The notes: generated by a model not told the origin, from the sequence alone. A DNA stretch of 64,000 nt from Limnephilus marmoratus (GCA_917880885.1 OU862920.1:4526001-4590000), one strand, 5' to 3'. Shown: positions 31,912 through 43,957, counted from the first letter of the stretch. Numbers and translations are program-made.

Positions 31912-32846
31912 GCAAACAAAATAAGAAAAACCATGCACTTTTTCAGAACGATAAGAAACTTTCTCGACTTACAACACTTGAAAATGATTTATTTTGCAGT
32001 CTGTCAATCTATTATTGAGTATGGTATCATTGCATGGGGAGGCGGTACTGCATCAGCACTAGACCCAATCATAAAGGCACAGAAAACTATTATAAAATTG
32101 ATTCTTAGACTACCTCTAATTACAGACTCGAACTTAATCTTCAATATTATGAATGTGTTTGACGTTCGGCAGATATATGCAAAAACAATCCTTACTCATC
32201 TATACACAAATATACATAAATACTATGAAAAAAGATTAATTACTCACTGTACTCGAAATAATGACAAAGACTTACTACAAATCCCCAAAACGTATACTAC
32301 TTTTGGTCAACGAAATTTCAGATACCTTGCAACAAGACTTTACAACATTCTTCCAGATAGAATAAAAAAATGTGATTCCCAAAAAATTTTCAAAAATAAC
32401 ATAAAAATTTGGATCAAAAATAATGATAGGGCCTTTACCGGTGCACTCACCCAAATTCGAAATTATTAATGATTTGGTATTATACAGTGGAAATATACAA
32501 GCAATGTATTGGTTGCTTTTATTTAAAATTATTATTAATGTAACCAATCTATTATGTGATTACTTTTTTAATAAAAGTGTAGGTATGTCTATAAGTCTTA
32601 TAAATTGATTTAAAAATTACTGCCTCAACACAGGCTAGCCTAGTGAGGCAGATTACTGAAAAACCAAAATTTATAACTATTTTCTATTTTTCATTTATCT
32701 ACTGTTCATATTTATATATTTTTTCTGTTGATATCCTTTTGTCCTTATGTAATTTTAAACCACTGTAAACATAACACTGAATATGTACTTTTTAGTTATA
32801 ATCTTGCAAATTTCTTTCAATAAAGATATATTATTATTATTATTAT
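31912..32846 (+). mobile_element. LINE-D 3' fragment with (ATT)n tail
   Basis: An open frame from about 31918 to 32469 gives NKIRKTMHFFRTIRNFLDLQ, IYFAVCQSIIEYGIIAWGGG, FGQRNFRYLATRLYNILPDR and AFTGALTQIRNY. This is the post-RT domain; the RT and endonuclease are lost by 5' truncation. The 3' UTR contains CAGGCTAGCCTAGTGAGGCA and ends AATAAAGATATATTATTATT. A second copy is at 43000-43730 in inverse orientation. The intact frame suggests moderate age. Confidence 0.7.
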
Positions 32847-33039
32847 ACATCACCCGGTAATTACTTAATATGCATACCATAAATAAGAAACTAAAATGAA
32901 ACACATAATAGGTACCCACCATGAAGTATACTTATTAATTGTATTTTTTTTAACCAAAGTATCTTATGTTTGTTTCTGTTTATAAATAAAATAAAATAAA
33001 TAAATGAATACTTTCTGAATTAGGCAGATCAAATTGTTA

Positions 33040-33300
33040 CAGCGGTCGCCTGAACGTACGTATATCTAGGAAGTTTAACAATAAAATGCAGAGTTGGATA
33101 ATCAATAGACTCTCGGGTACACAGCGGTTCGTCAGGTACTCGTAGTTCCCTGGGTGCTCTCGCGCCGGGGGGCGAATCAGTCTGCCCCCCCCCTCCCTCC
33201 CAGTACTCCGCACCACTACCAGAAGAGGGGTGGGTGATTCTCCCCGAACGTAGTTGACGCAGTAATGTAGTTGACGTGGAATCGTCTCGCGTTACCGTTG
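33040..33300. other. GC-richer stretch of unknown origin
   Basis: It contains CTCTCGCGCCGGGGGGCG and a C-run block CTGCCCCCCCCCTCCCTCCC. A 91-codon minus frame covers it but shows no known motif. It may be part of an unlisted transposon. Confidence 0.25.
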
Positions 33301-33638
33301 CCAATTATTAGCAGTAATGTCTGGAAGCCTTCATTTATTTATTTATTGATTAACGGGCTTTTACATATGAATTTATTGTATATAACTGAACTGCCACAGT
33401 AACAATATTTCATAGTTGTTTAAAGATAAATTGAAGATGTCCACTAACTTGGTGTAGTTGTTTCCCTCCATTAGTATTCTGGACAAAGAGGAACACATAA
33501 TATGGTAGTTAGTCCTTGAATTTCTGCACTGAAATAAATCCTGACTTCTAGTATTACGTGGTGGTATCCGGAAAATTATCAATTCAAGCAATACCGGACT
33601 ATCAACTAATTCATTTAGAATTGTTACATAAAAGTTTC

Positions 33639-34626
33639 TGTAACAAGGTGTGTGCACCCTCTTACACACACTTTATTTATAGTTTCGGTGTGTGGCACCA
33701 CTAGTGCTTGCCCATTGACATTTGGGCATTGGTAATATTGCGAGCCCTGCAATATTTTTGAATGCAACAGTTGCTGATCCTGGACAAAATTCAAATCAGG
33801 AGATTTGAAAAGAGAACTCCTGATTCTTTGAGCAGCCACTGGTGACCACGGCCACCGTCCCTGTGGTGGCTCGACGTAATCAAAGAGTCATATTCGCCAT
33901 TATTTTATCAACATGTGAAGATTGATATATATCCGCGCCCATCAGCGGCATCCATCATTGAGGACCATCAGGACAATGATTAAAATCCTGGATCAACAGC
34001 GGAGTACCGTGGGAGCCTATTATTTCTGCTGGTTTAAAAACACATCCAGCATCTGCAGACGCAGACAACACAAGACCTTCCGACTACACCTGGAGCCAGA
34101 GGTGCTCGCAGAGATGCGGCCGAAGATCGCCCACCTTGGCCGTCATCAACATAGTCGGCTGGCTGGCAACCGCCCTTGGACGGGACGTCACTGGAAAACC
34201 GCGGGACTGGAGGCCTGATTCGTCGCTCCAGCCTGCCGTTCAGCACATGTCAGCAGCGGAGGGAGCTGACCGCAAATCTCCGAAGGCAGCAAGCAGCATC
34301 ATGGATCGCCTACGTATGGCATCACCCATTCATCAACTTTAAACGGTACTAACGCTCCATAACATTGCCCATTCAGATTTATCTGCCAGATTTACCATTC
34401 AGATTTGCCCATTTAGTCTAGCCCTGATTTTTATTGTAATTGTAAATAAATGAATTTAACTGTCTCAATGCAATAATCTCTTTTTATTAAAAGACCTATC
34501 CTCATACAAAGTATTTTATAGCCGCCTGCTTAAGGTCCACGCCTGAGATACAAATTCTCCAGAAATAATCTCACTTGTCTCTTGCTCTCCATCTTACTTA
34601 CATTGGAAGCATATATATCCATAACA
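33639..34626 (+). mobile_element. Probable Gypsy-type LTR, about 988 bp
   Basis: It begins TGTAACAAGG and ends CCATAACA, the TG...CA form of LTRs. It contains AATAAA-type polyadenylation signal (GTAAATAAATG at 34441) and is immediately followed by a primer-binding-site-like TGGCGCCAACGTGG. It lies exactly between two halves of LINE-A. No gag/pol and no second LTR are present, so this is a remnant. The internal segment 34080-34330 is GC-richer, with no recognised ORF. Confidence 0.55.
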
Positions 34627-34628
34627 TT

Positions 34629-34645
34629 TTGGCGCCAACGTGGAT
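34629..34645 (+). other. Primer-binding site next to the LTR
   Basis: TTGGCGCCAACGTGGAT starts two or three bases after the LTR end, where the tRNA primer pairs in Gypsy-class retrotransposons. TGGCGCC is a common start for such sites. LINE-A sequence resumes within about 10 bases, so the internal region is gone. Confidence 0.5.
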
Positions 34646-35196
34646 TCCCTTAACAGAATTTTATATAGAAATACCCAACCAGTGAAAATTCTTCTGTCTG
34701 ACAATTTGAGCATATTCGTATTATTTAACAGAGCGTTGTAGTTCAACATAATTGCTGTAATACCCATTTTAAAATTTAGAAAACGTAAGAACTTATTTTG
34801 TGTTCTTTCAAGAGCCTGTTCATGTATATTATAATGTGGGTTCCAGGCGTGAGAATTGTACTCAAGTCGACTTCTTACTTAGGCAAAAAATACCAGTTTA
34901 ATATACTTTATATTCTTAAAATTTCTAGTTAGCCTAGTTATACCGAAATCCCAATATTTTTAATCCCTTTTTAGAGATTTCTGTTATATGCCTAACAAAT
35001 GAAAGATTTGATTGAAAAGTGATCCCCAAGTCCCTAATTCGTGTCAAGGTCTCAAGAGCATTGTTATCAACGATTAATATAAGAAATAAATAATAATTAA
35101 TATTAATAGAAGATTACTGGATTTTTTGTTCGAGAAAATCTAACTATTTTACATTTTGAGATGTTTAAGTAAAGTCTGTTTTCATTACATCAATTT

Positions 35197-36005
35197 AATA
35201 ATTTATTTATTTATTTATTGTTGTTATACGCCCGTAGGGGCTTTTACATAGATTAGAAAATAATATTTAAGATATCTAGGATTACACATACATAGAATTT
35301 ATACCAAAAGTTATAAAAGTGAAAAAACTTTTAAGAATATACAAGTAGTTTTTAAAGAAAAAAAACCACTTGTATAATCTTGTGGAAACCCGTGAAATAT
35401 TTTAAACAATGTAATATTTAACAATAACATAGAACAAAATATAATATAAACATTACAATAACAAATCAAATCGTTAAATATATTATACCCATGTTACAAT
35501 AATTTGTAGGATTCAACAAAGTGTTGGTTTAAATTGCATTTTAGAATGTAAAGGGAATCAGCAAATACATCTACAATACCACCAAACTTGTTGCCTAAAT
35601 AATGCATCCTATTGGTAAGTGAGTGTGATTGATAGTTAGTTGTGTATGTGTTGCAAAAGAATGTTATATTTTGTCTAGTATTCCTTGTCGGTACAAGAAG
35701 TTTAATAGTAGAAACGATGGCAGGGCTGTCAATTAGGTTGTTCATAATTCTGTACAATAAAATTAGGTCTGAAATGATTCTTCTGTCAGACAGCGTAATT
35801 AAATTTAGTCGATTCATTAAACTTAAATAATTAATGTTTTCTATTGGAATTTTGAGTTTGAAATTTAAGTACCTAAGAAATTTGTGTTGAACTCGTTCTA
35901 TTTTGTTAGAGTGTACTTTATAGAAAGGGGACCAAATAGGTGAATTATATTCAACTTGACATCTAACTAATGAAATGTAGAGTGTTTTCATGCAATCCAA
36001 GGACT
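35197..36005 (-). mobile_element. LINE-B 3' fragment (168-codon frame open)
   Basis: The minus-strand frame 36000-35494 gives MKTLYISLVRCQVEYNSPIW, NKIERVQHKFLRYLNFKLKI, LSDRRIISDLILLYRIMNNL, VPTRNTRQNITFF and GGIVDVFADSLYILK. This is the post-RT region of a CR1/Jockey-group LINE. The 3' UTR contains GCCCCTACGGGCGTATAACA and a TAAA array at 35201-35218. It abuts LINE-A in the same orientation: either two independent insertions at one site or one landing in the other's 5' end. Confidence 0.7.
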
Positions 36006-36336
36006 TTGATATTATATTATATTCTATTTGTTGATATTATCTTGAAGAACGTTGCAATCTCGTACTTGGAATGAGAATTAAATCATTACTTAAAATCACT
36101 CACGCGGCGGAAATTCAAACATTATCATCAAGATTGCAGGGCCGACTAGAGTGCGGACACATGTGCGAGCGCGATGGATTTTGAGGTGTCAAGTAATCAA
36201 GTCAGAGTAATCGGGCAACAATACCTTTGTTATCGATTGTTGACGTTTGATTTGTGTGTTTTTTTTTACCGCAAGAATATTAAATAAAGAAAGTGGTTGT
36301 ATTTTAAACATTTGAAATTTAATTAGTGACTTCGCA

Positions 36337-37755
36337 ATAGAGAACTCCAGTCCTTTTTTTAATTTTTTTTTAATGAATAATGACTTCTAACTTAAATAAC
36401 TGCATTTTTATTTTTAGAGTTAGTTTTAATAGTTAAAATAATTGTTAAAGTTTTAATTTTTCAAGACCCCCGAAAATCACCGTATGTAAGGTGAATCGGG
36501 TGACGTCATCACTGCTGAAAAATTACTATAGGATCGGCTATCAGCTGATAAACTGCCGCCATTTTGAATTCCGTTGTTCGAAGTAATTTCTCTAGAAGTA
36601 GCATTACTATTTTTTTTTTTGTGCAGTAGTTTTTGAATATTTTCAATAATAGAAATAAACTAACAAGAGATACCGTTATTTTTAAACGACTTCGAAAAGG
36701 AGGAGGTTCTCAATTCGACTGTATTTTTTTTTTATTTTTTTACGTTTGTTACCTCAGAACTTTCGACTGGGTGAACCGATATTGATGATTCTTTTTTTAT
36801 TTGAAAGCTGGTGCTTCCCGTGTGGTCCCATTTTAATTTGGTCCAGTTCTGACAATGGCATCCATGAGAAAATCATATAAGTCTTAAATTTGCAACAAGT
36901 ATGTGCGCGACAAATGGACGAATAACTCAATATCACGCCAACCGATTTCGATGATTCTTTTTTTATTGGAAAGGATGTACTTCAAGGGTAGTTTGTTGAG
37001 AGTTTGGTTAGGTTCTGATTATGGGATCCATGACAAAGTAACGGTACTCTCCAATTCTGAAGAACAAATTTACGATACTCGGCCGAATCTTAATCGAATT
37101 AGTTAGTGTACTTCAGATTCACTAAAAATCAAAAAATAAACAAAAATAATAAAAAAACAAATAGGTACGATTGTTATTTTTGGAGTCGGTGTCAACCAAG
37201 GTACCCGCGGCCCGGCGTGTTCACTTGACAGCTCCTCTCCCGCCGACACCGACTCCAAAAATAACAATCGTACGTACATATTGATAAGTAGAAAAGGTAA
37301 GTTGATTATAAAGTTGTAGAAGAATACGAAATTATTTTTTTACTTTTTAGTGCATTTTTTGAAGTAGTTTTTTTGTTTTGTTAAAATTTTTGTTTATTGA
37401 AATATTATTTAGGCTCAAATAATGTTTCAATAAACACAACTACTAAACCTCTATAAACAGTATGTAAATAAACGAATAAATTAATACGATGGCTTGTGTC
37501 ATATCATACATTCCCATACAATGATTTTACGGTGACGTCACGACACGTCGAACAGTGATGTCACCACTAAATTTTCAATAATGCCAACTTGACGGCGTGT
37601 TTTTACGACCCGATTAAAAATGGACTTTTTAATAATTTTTTAAAAACTCTGCGTTTAATATTATTAAATAAAACATATATTCAGAATCAGCGTTTATTGG
37701 TCTATATGAACATATTTTTTTAAAGCCATAATATTTTTCACTGGAGTTCCTTATT
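36337..37755. mobile_element. TIR element (AATARRGAACTCCAG ends), long form
   Basis: The ends AATAGAGAACTCCAGTCC and, inverted, AATAAGGAACTCCAGTG match the short form at 3071-3738. TCGC flanks both sides (4 bp). About 750 bp in the middle (36640-37440) is absent from the short form. That part has two similar phrases, GATGATTCTTTTTTTATT (36784 and 36950), and the hairpin at 37165-37273. No transposase is readable. Confidence 0.6.
37165..37273. repeat. Hairpin with perfect 29-bp arms
   Basis: The left arm 37165-37193 (GTACGATTGTTATTTTTGGA...) and right arm 37245-37273 are exact inverted copies, separated by a 51-base GC-rich loop (GGTACCCGCGGCCCGGCG). It lies inside the long-form TIR element and may be a separate small palindromic transposon. 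Confidence 0.85.
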
Positions 37756-38492
37756 TCGCGGTCCAGCACCCAGGTCCGTTTTCTGATCGGCCTTGTCTGA
37801 ATTTTTTATATGTTTTTTTTTTAAATTATTTAACGACCATACACGGTTTTACAACTTTAAAGTGACAGATAATTTTGAAACATAAGAAAGAAATTAAACA
37901 AAATATATCTAATAGAAACTGAGCTAATTTTATTGGCTCACATCATTGCGAAGGGAAGTATTTGAAACAAAATTATGTAATTGCTTTGTTGTGCTTTATT
38001 AACTCTTTTCTTTCTTTCTTCATTCTCTTTCTCTATCTGTGTATACTTACTATGTTTTAAATTTTATTTAGATTATTATTATTTCTGTTATTTCACTATT
38101 AGCGTCTCCACCTAGTAACAACTAAACCTTGATTAATACATGTGATATTTTTAAATTGGGTGTTAATATCTATGCACATCCCAAAAGCAATTTCATCAAT
38201 GTAATTATTGTTAACACTCTGTAAATGTTTCAAACAATAAATTAATAAGAAAAACAATACGAACAAGAAATAAAAATACAATAAGAATAAAAAAAAATGT
38301 AATCAAATAGGTTTATAAAAATACAGCAGAAAGTTTACATAATATTTAGAATAAATATTAAACCATCAGAAGAGCGATTCTATATCTTTTGTGGATACGG
38401 AATCAATTTGTGTGATTGTCTATGGCTTGCAATTGCATTTTCTACGGGCTGATATAGAGCAAATGGCTGTTGTATTTGAATAACAAAAAAAG

Positions 38493-38646
38493 CTGTTGTA
38501 TTTGAATAGTGTTGGAATAAATATTAAACCTTCTGTTGTATTTGAATGGTGTTGGGATATATATTAAACCATCTGTTGTTTTTTAATAGTGTTGGAGAAA
38601 TATCAAACCATCTTTTGTTTTTGTATGGTGTTGGAATAAATATTTT
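38493..38646. repeat. 40-bp minisatellite, about four units
   Basis: The unit is CTGTTGTATTTGAATAGTGT followed by TGGAATAAATATTAAACCTT, with drift between units (TTTTTAATAG, GGAGAAATATC). It ends a few bases before the family M element's TSD. Confidence 0.75.
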
Positions 38647-38657
38647 ATATTATGATC

Positions 38658-39571
38658 CAAGGTTCGTAGAAAATGTATTTAATAATGTTAGCTCATACAG
38701 GCACTTTTCGGAAAAAAGGTAGTTTGAAGTTCCAAAACTAGAGAAGGTTGGTACCTGAAATAGGTTGTCACCGCGGTTCCACTTACCGAAGACTGTCATG
38801 GAACTGGTTCTTCGAAAGAAAAAAACATGGGAGGGTGACTACATAGTTAATTCTGTGAAAAATTGAATCGGTTGCTCAAAAACTATAATAAATGATCGTG
38901 GTTTTTTTAAATTATTCTAATATTTTTAATTTTATATAAATATTTAAAGAACGGTTCCAAAAATAACAGGTTTTAAACAAAAATATCTGTTGACTTTTAA
39001 AGAACCGGTTCCATGTAACCGGGACAGGAATATCGACCATCTCTACCCGAAAGAAAAGTCAATTTGACAGTTGGCCATTGTCCTACATACCGCGCCTGAT
39101 TAATACCCTGGTCGTTTTCGATTATTTCCTTCCTGGACGTGCCATTTATTATTATTCGATTATTCTCAACACTTTCCCAGTTTAATTCTGAATATGTCGA
39201 TTTAACAAGTAAGACAAGTAAAATAAGTAATTTGGAAAATCGACTTATTTGTCTGACAACAGCATCCCAATATTCATAATTGCATATGGCGATAACATCC
39301 TTAAATCTACACCATGAATGTGAAAGTAACTCGATCCGAATACTAGATTTAATAAATAATAACGTGTGTGTACACTATAAATACTGTATAACCTATTAAA
39401 ATAAATAATTTGTAAATACATGCAGTCGCTTGACGCCATTCATTTATACTGCAATTAATTCAAATATTCCGGTGGAGAATGGACTTCAAACTACGTCACA
39501 ACTTTCTAGGCAATCACCGCTCTACCCCCTCAATCGGCTAACCTTGTTATATACATTTTCTACAAACCTTG
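38658..39571. mobile_element. Family M element, 914 bp, perfect 9-bp TSD
   Basis: The inverted ends CAAGGTTCGTAGAAAATGTA and, on the other strand, CAAGGTTTGTAGAAAATGTA extend to about 38 bp (through GTTAGC). ATTATGATC flanks both sides exactly (38649-38657 and 39572-39580). It shares its right third with the 304-bp element at 14706-15009, which is an internally deleted relative. No long ORF. Mutator-like affiliation is inferred from the TSD length. Confidence 0.85.
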
Positions 39572-39962
39572 ATTATGATCCACAAAAATCGCAATTGATC
39601 GCAAATGTTATAATATGTAATAGGATATACAAAAAAATTAATTCTGTTGCGAAGCTTTTGTCGCCTAAAGGTGTCATTACTTAACTTTTAGTGGTCATTC
39701 AAAAAACTTCTTGAATAATTAAAAAGCGTTGTCTTTTGGGTTTTGAACATATGAAATAAATAAGGTTCCTAAAAATGTTCATGGATGTTGAATGTTTGTA
39801 CTAGTCTTACCGTTGCAAAGGGATCTTTGAAGTATCGGAGACTTAAACGCCACAAGAAGTGATTCAATATTCTTTTTGCTTTGTAGAATTACGTTTTTAC
39901 CTGTGGACAAAAGAAAAAATTCGTTAAAATCAATGTTTTTATTAAAATAAAACTATAAATAA

Positions 39963-41660
39963 AATCAGAGTGGTGCAATTCACATGCGGTAGAAGTGAAA
40001 ACTTCCGAAAACTTAAGTAGACAAGAATGTGTAGACTATGAAGCACTTTTTTTTAACAATGTGAAGGATAATTTTTTCCATATTTTTGTTGTCGAATTCT
40101 AGCGCACCTTTTCCTATTATTATTTTATTTATTTATTGCCTCTTCACATTTTAAATACATTTTTAGCATGTAATTATTATCCCCACTAGGGTTCGCCTAT
40201 ATCGGGTTTAATAATTTCACAATTTATTAAAAGTAACACACATAAATATCGGTCAATTACCAAACCGTCAAGTATAAGCAAAATAATAAAATAAAAAAAT
40301 TAAAAATTAAAATGACAATGAAAAAAGGAGGAAATTTTTAGAAAAAATAATATATTAATAAGAATAATAAGCAACCATTTTCAACAATAGATAAAATTAA
40401 AAAATATACTCGTATGGTATTATGGTATTATGGTTTATAAAATATAAGTAAAAAATAAAATAAAGAAAAAACAAAGATTAATTAGCTATTACATGTTAAA
40501 AAAACAATATTAAAGGGAGTAAGTATCAAATAATTTTGAAATAAATATGAAAGAAACCTTTTTGATCAGAATTGAGAGAGTATTGCGTAAGTTAGCATAA
40601 GTATGGCCTAATATGCTTTTTATTCCATTGAAGTGCCATTTAAGTGTCATTATTTAAATTTAAATTTTTAACCTCAAGTAAACTTGGTTAACAATTTTAT
40701 AAAGTACGCAAAATAATAGAAGTATCGAAAGACAATGCATTGTAACGTAAATATGTAGAGTGACCATGTGTTGAAATTAGTTAACTTGAAAAAAAAAATG
40801 TTTTTTTTTGCAAGCTTATTATTTATTATCTTTAATATTCAAACTGGTATTTTCATAATCGGTATCCATTTTGAATGCTGCAAAAATGCTAGCAATTTAT
40901 AATTTTTTTATCTATAAATTACGTGGTAACACATTAAAACATTTTTATATATATGATACATTACATCAGCATACTAGGCTGCTGCCTGTTTCATGGTGAC
41001 CAATGGAATATAGTTACTTTGTGGTGTCTAGTGTGAACAAATTGATTAAATATATAAACATGTTGAAAATTGGAAAAATTATAGTAGAAAGTTTATAATG
41101 AGAATATTTTTTTTTTGGAAACTAGAAAATAGAAAAGAAAAGATGTAATAGTAAGTTAAGTAGAAAATAAAAATTAATGTGTAAATTATGAGAGAGTATT
41201 GCGTATGGTAGTATATTAATAAATAAATAATATGTACATTTATTTAGAAATGACAAAGTAGAAAAAATGAATTGGCAATCTTCGGCTAAGTGCTCAAGGA
41301 ATTAGATAAATACATTTGGTCATCTTACAAATACTAATATTTGTGTTTTCTTTTTCGGAGTCACTAGATGTAGCTTCTTTTGTGTTTTCTTTGCCTGTTC
41401 ATTTTGGAGTGTTCTGAAAATATATTTTATTGGATTTAATGGGATTCGATCCTTGTCTGCTGAATTTCTGGCCCCTAAGGTTCGTCAGGTGCTTTATACC
41501 ACTAGACCAAAGGAGACTTGCGCGAGACCGTGGATTTATTGTATTATATTGGAACCGAGTACCCGTTAAATAAATATTTTATTACTATCTCAATATCTCG
41601 CAGGCTAAATCCTATACATGTATGTGTTTGTCACAAAGATTCAAATCACAAGAAGTTTGT
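39963..41660 (+). mobile_element. Family T repeat, long form, split by an insertion
   Basis: The left part 39963-40117 (TGCAATTCACATGCGGTAGA to CTAGCGCACCTTTTCCTA) and the right part 41317-41660 (ATTTGGTCATCTTACAAATA, tRNA-like core, degraded right TIR) join as in the copies at 4337-4763 and 58210-58681. The core has box B GGATTCGATCC and the box A region ACCACTAGACCAAAGGAGAC, both read on the minus strand. Confidence 0.65.
40118..41316. mobile_element. About 1.2-kb AT-rich insertion within family T
   Basis: Its limits are defined by comparison with uninterrupted family T copies. The left edge begins TTATTATTTTATTTATTTAT then TGCCTCTTCACATTTT. Read on the minus strand this resembles a LINE 3' end with a TAAA-type tail (ATTACATGCTAAAAATG, AATAAATAAAATAATAA). 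The interior is highly A/T-rich and gave no readable peptide. It is probably a decayed LINE. Confidence 0.5.
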
Positions 41661-41672
41661 ACTTAAAAAATC

Positions 41673-41900
41673 TGAGTGTGCAATTCACATGCGGTAGAAG
41701 TGACACATTCAGAAAATAAAAGTAAACAAGAGTGGGGAGGCTACGAAGCACCACACAAAGAGGAGATCGATTATACTATCACATTCTCTCGCAGGATAAA
41801 TCCTACAGATGTATTTGTTTGTTTCTTTTTAGTGTCATTCGATTCCATTTCATCGAGTTTCAAATCACAACGGTGCTAAAGAAGTTTTCACTTCAAAAAA
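41673..41900 (+). mobile_element. Family T repeat, short form, complete
   Basis: It lies head-to-tail 12 bp after the previous copy: TCTGAGTGTGCAATTCACAT at the left, CGGTGCTAAAGAAG and TTTTCACTTCAAAA at the right, and no tRNA-like insert. Long and short forms therefore sit side by side. Confidence 0.75.
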
Positions 41901-42499
41901 TATTTCTCATTGGCAGATGGTACAGAAAAGAAACATCATATTTTGGGACCCCCTGTTCAAGAGCGAATATAATAATTTCAGTTGAAAGAATCTGAACGGA
42001 GATTTTTCACAGTTCAATAAAACTAATAAATGAGACTTTAATTTATATTCTGATTGTAATAATACCGCCACCGTCAGCGTGATGGCGTTAAATTATAATT
42101 AAAATATCGATTTATCATCTGTGTTTGTTATTCTTGGCCCAAGTTCAAATCCCCGCGATCTGGATCCAGATTGTTCTGTGCCAAGTCGACTCTTTGGTCC
42201 ACCGAAGGCCCTTATTTCAACGCAAAGATATTCGGGAAATTGACGAATTTATCGCCGCTAATAGAAAGTAAGAAAAACGTTAATTTTGTGGGCCACTGTC
42301 ACTGTTTTATTTTAGAAACTGCCAGCCCGGGGAATGGGTAATCATTTTAAAGTTTCAATGCGGGAGAGTAAATTTATTACGCTCCGGCTATTGATAATGT
42401 ATCTGTTACGATATTAAAAAGCGACGACAAGTACTCAAATATTTTAATTGCTTTTCCAGTGCATAAAGTTAACCTTGGCATTTTATAAAAACAAAAAAT

Positions 42500-42568
42500 A
42501 ATTTCTCTCAGGGCCTATGTCATCATTGGTGAAGCTGTGTGGAGGGTATTTTAAGGAAAGAAAGAAGA
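42500..42568 (-). mobile_element. LINE/SINE-B 3' tail only
   Basis: On the minus strand it reads ACCCTCCACACAGC, GATGACATAGGCCCTGAGAG, then AAATTATTTTTTG. Only the tail shared by the LINE and SINE-B is present, so the source cannot be told apart. Confidence 0.6.
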
Positions 42569-42999
42569 GGAAGTTAGCTCACAAGTCTGAAAGATAAAGC
42601 ATGAATGAAGATCTAGAGTATTATCAATAAAAGTCTGATGCAACCGAATATATTATAGATTTATTGAATTTAAATTACAAATGACATTACGAAGTATTTA
42701 TTAATAGACTCTTTAGGTAATTGTGCGATCTCAAAGGGGTGTTTGTAAATCTCGAAGAGATTAATACAACAATCAAACTTTAATGCGAAATAATAAATTA
42801 AAGTTATGTGGAAGATAATGAACATGTTGAACGCCAGAGTTTTTAAACTACAAAACACAAGTTTTAAAAATTTTATAACAAAATGGTAACCTTGATAATC
42901 TAATAGGAATAAAATGTTATGATGTAAAATTACGTTACAAAATATCGAGACGCCATGGTGTGTCAGTTTCATCCGCCGCAGGTACCTGCTGCTGCTCTA

Positions 43000-43730
43000 T
43001 TTTTTTTTTTTTTTTTTTTAATATATATAATAATATTTATTCAATGAAATAACAACAATATAACTAAAAAAATTACATGCTCAAAGTAGTTTACAAATAG
43101 ATTACATCAATCAGTACAGAAAAATTAACAAATAGGAAGTAACGTAAGAAAGGTTACACAGGAGTAGTATAGTTATACAGTATTTTTAGTTGTGCATAGC
43201 CTGCCTCACTAGGTGAACCTGTATTGAGGCAGAATTTTTGTTAATTGTTTCTCGCAATGTTATCTATTTTTTTTTTATAAATGTGTAAAGTAGGTTTCCA
43301 TACAGCAAAAACTTTAATTTAGTTAACATTATTGTTTGCATATACCTACACAATTCATAAACTGCAAGGTTATTACTACAATAACAACTGTCAATGTCTG
43401 GGCGTTTGGGTGAGGGCACCAGTATAGGCTCGATCATTAGAATGTATCCATATTTTAACATATTTTTTAAACTCTCTCTGTGTTTGACTCAGTTTGATGT
43501 TTTCTGGGAGAATGTTGAATATTTTTGTGGCAAAGTATCTAAAGCTACGTTGACCAAAGGTGGAAGAGAGTGCTGGAACTTGCAATATGTCTTTGTTGGA
43601 GTTACGTGTAAATCTTAAGTAATCTCTTGGGCTTGTCTCTTCCAAACTGAAGGTAAGTACAGTATCTTTCCCGAACGTCTATGCTCAAGTGATTTGGTCA
43701 ATGCTTTCCGATATTCCTGATATATTGCCG
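43000..43730 (-). mobile_element. LINE-D, second copy
   Basis: The minus-strand frame 43645-43391 gives QVPALSSTFGQRSFRYFATK, IFNILPENIK and IHSNDRAYTGALTQTPRH, equivalent to the end of the 32-kb ORF. The 3' UTR has the inverted GCCTGCCTCACTAGGTG segment (43200), and the poly-A tail appears as a 20-base T run at 43000. The upstream part is frameshifted. Confidence 0.65.
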
Positions 43731-43734
43731 CATT

Positions 43735-43892
43735 CGGGGTTGGAAGGTAACGATGTCATTTATCGGTTACAACCTCACCCCTTGAACCTGGCTACCCAAG
43801 CTCACCAAACACCCAAGTCACCAAACGTAGCGAAGCACTTGTGGCAGAGGTGTTGGTTATCCAATAAATGGTTCCCGGGGTGACGATACTTG
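43735..43892 (-). mobile_element. SINE-B head fragment
   Basis: The inverse of 43770-43892 reads CCCCGGGAACCATTTATTGG, ATAACCAACACCTCTGCC and TTCGCTACGTTTGGTGACTT, then AGCCAGGTTC. Only the head is present; the body and LINE-like tail are missing. Confidence 0.6.
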
Positions 43893-43957
43893 CCTCCCAA
43901 ATTATAGACACATGTACGAAATCAACATCATAAAAATCAACAACATCATAACATCAT

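Larger units (their letters stand above)
33331..35192 (-). mobile_element. LINE-A fragment split by an LTR
   Basis: Read on the minus strand, 35190-34653 gives MKTDFT, LDFLEQKIQ, LTRIRDLGITFQSNLSFVRH, VRSRLEYNSHAWNPHYN, ERTQNKFLRFLNFKM and LSDRRIF. After the LTR, 33638-33373 continues ILNELVDSPVLLELIIFRIP and PRNTRSQDLF. The joined order equals LINE-B (35494-36000). It has many stops and is dead. The 3' end is a TAAA array at 33331-33348. Confidence 0.65.
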
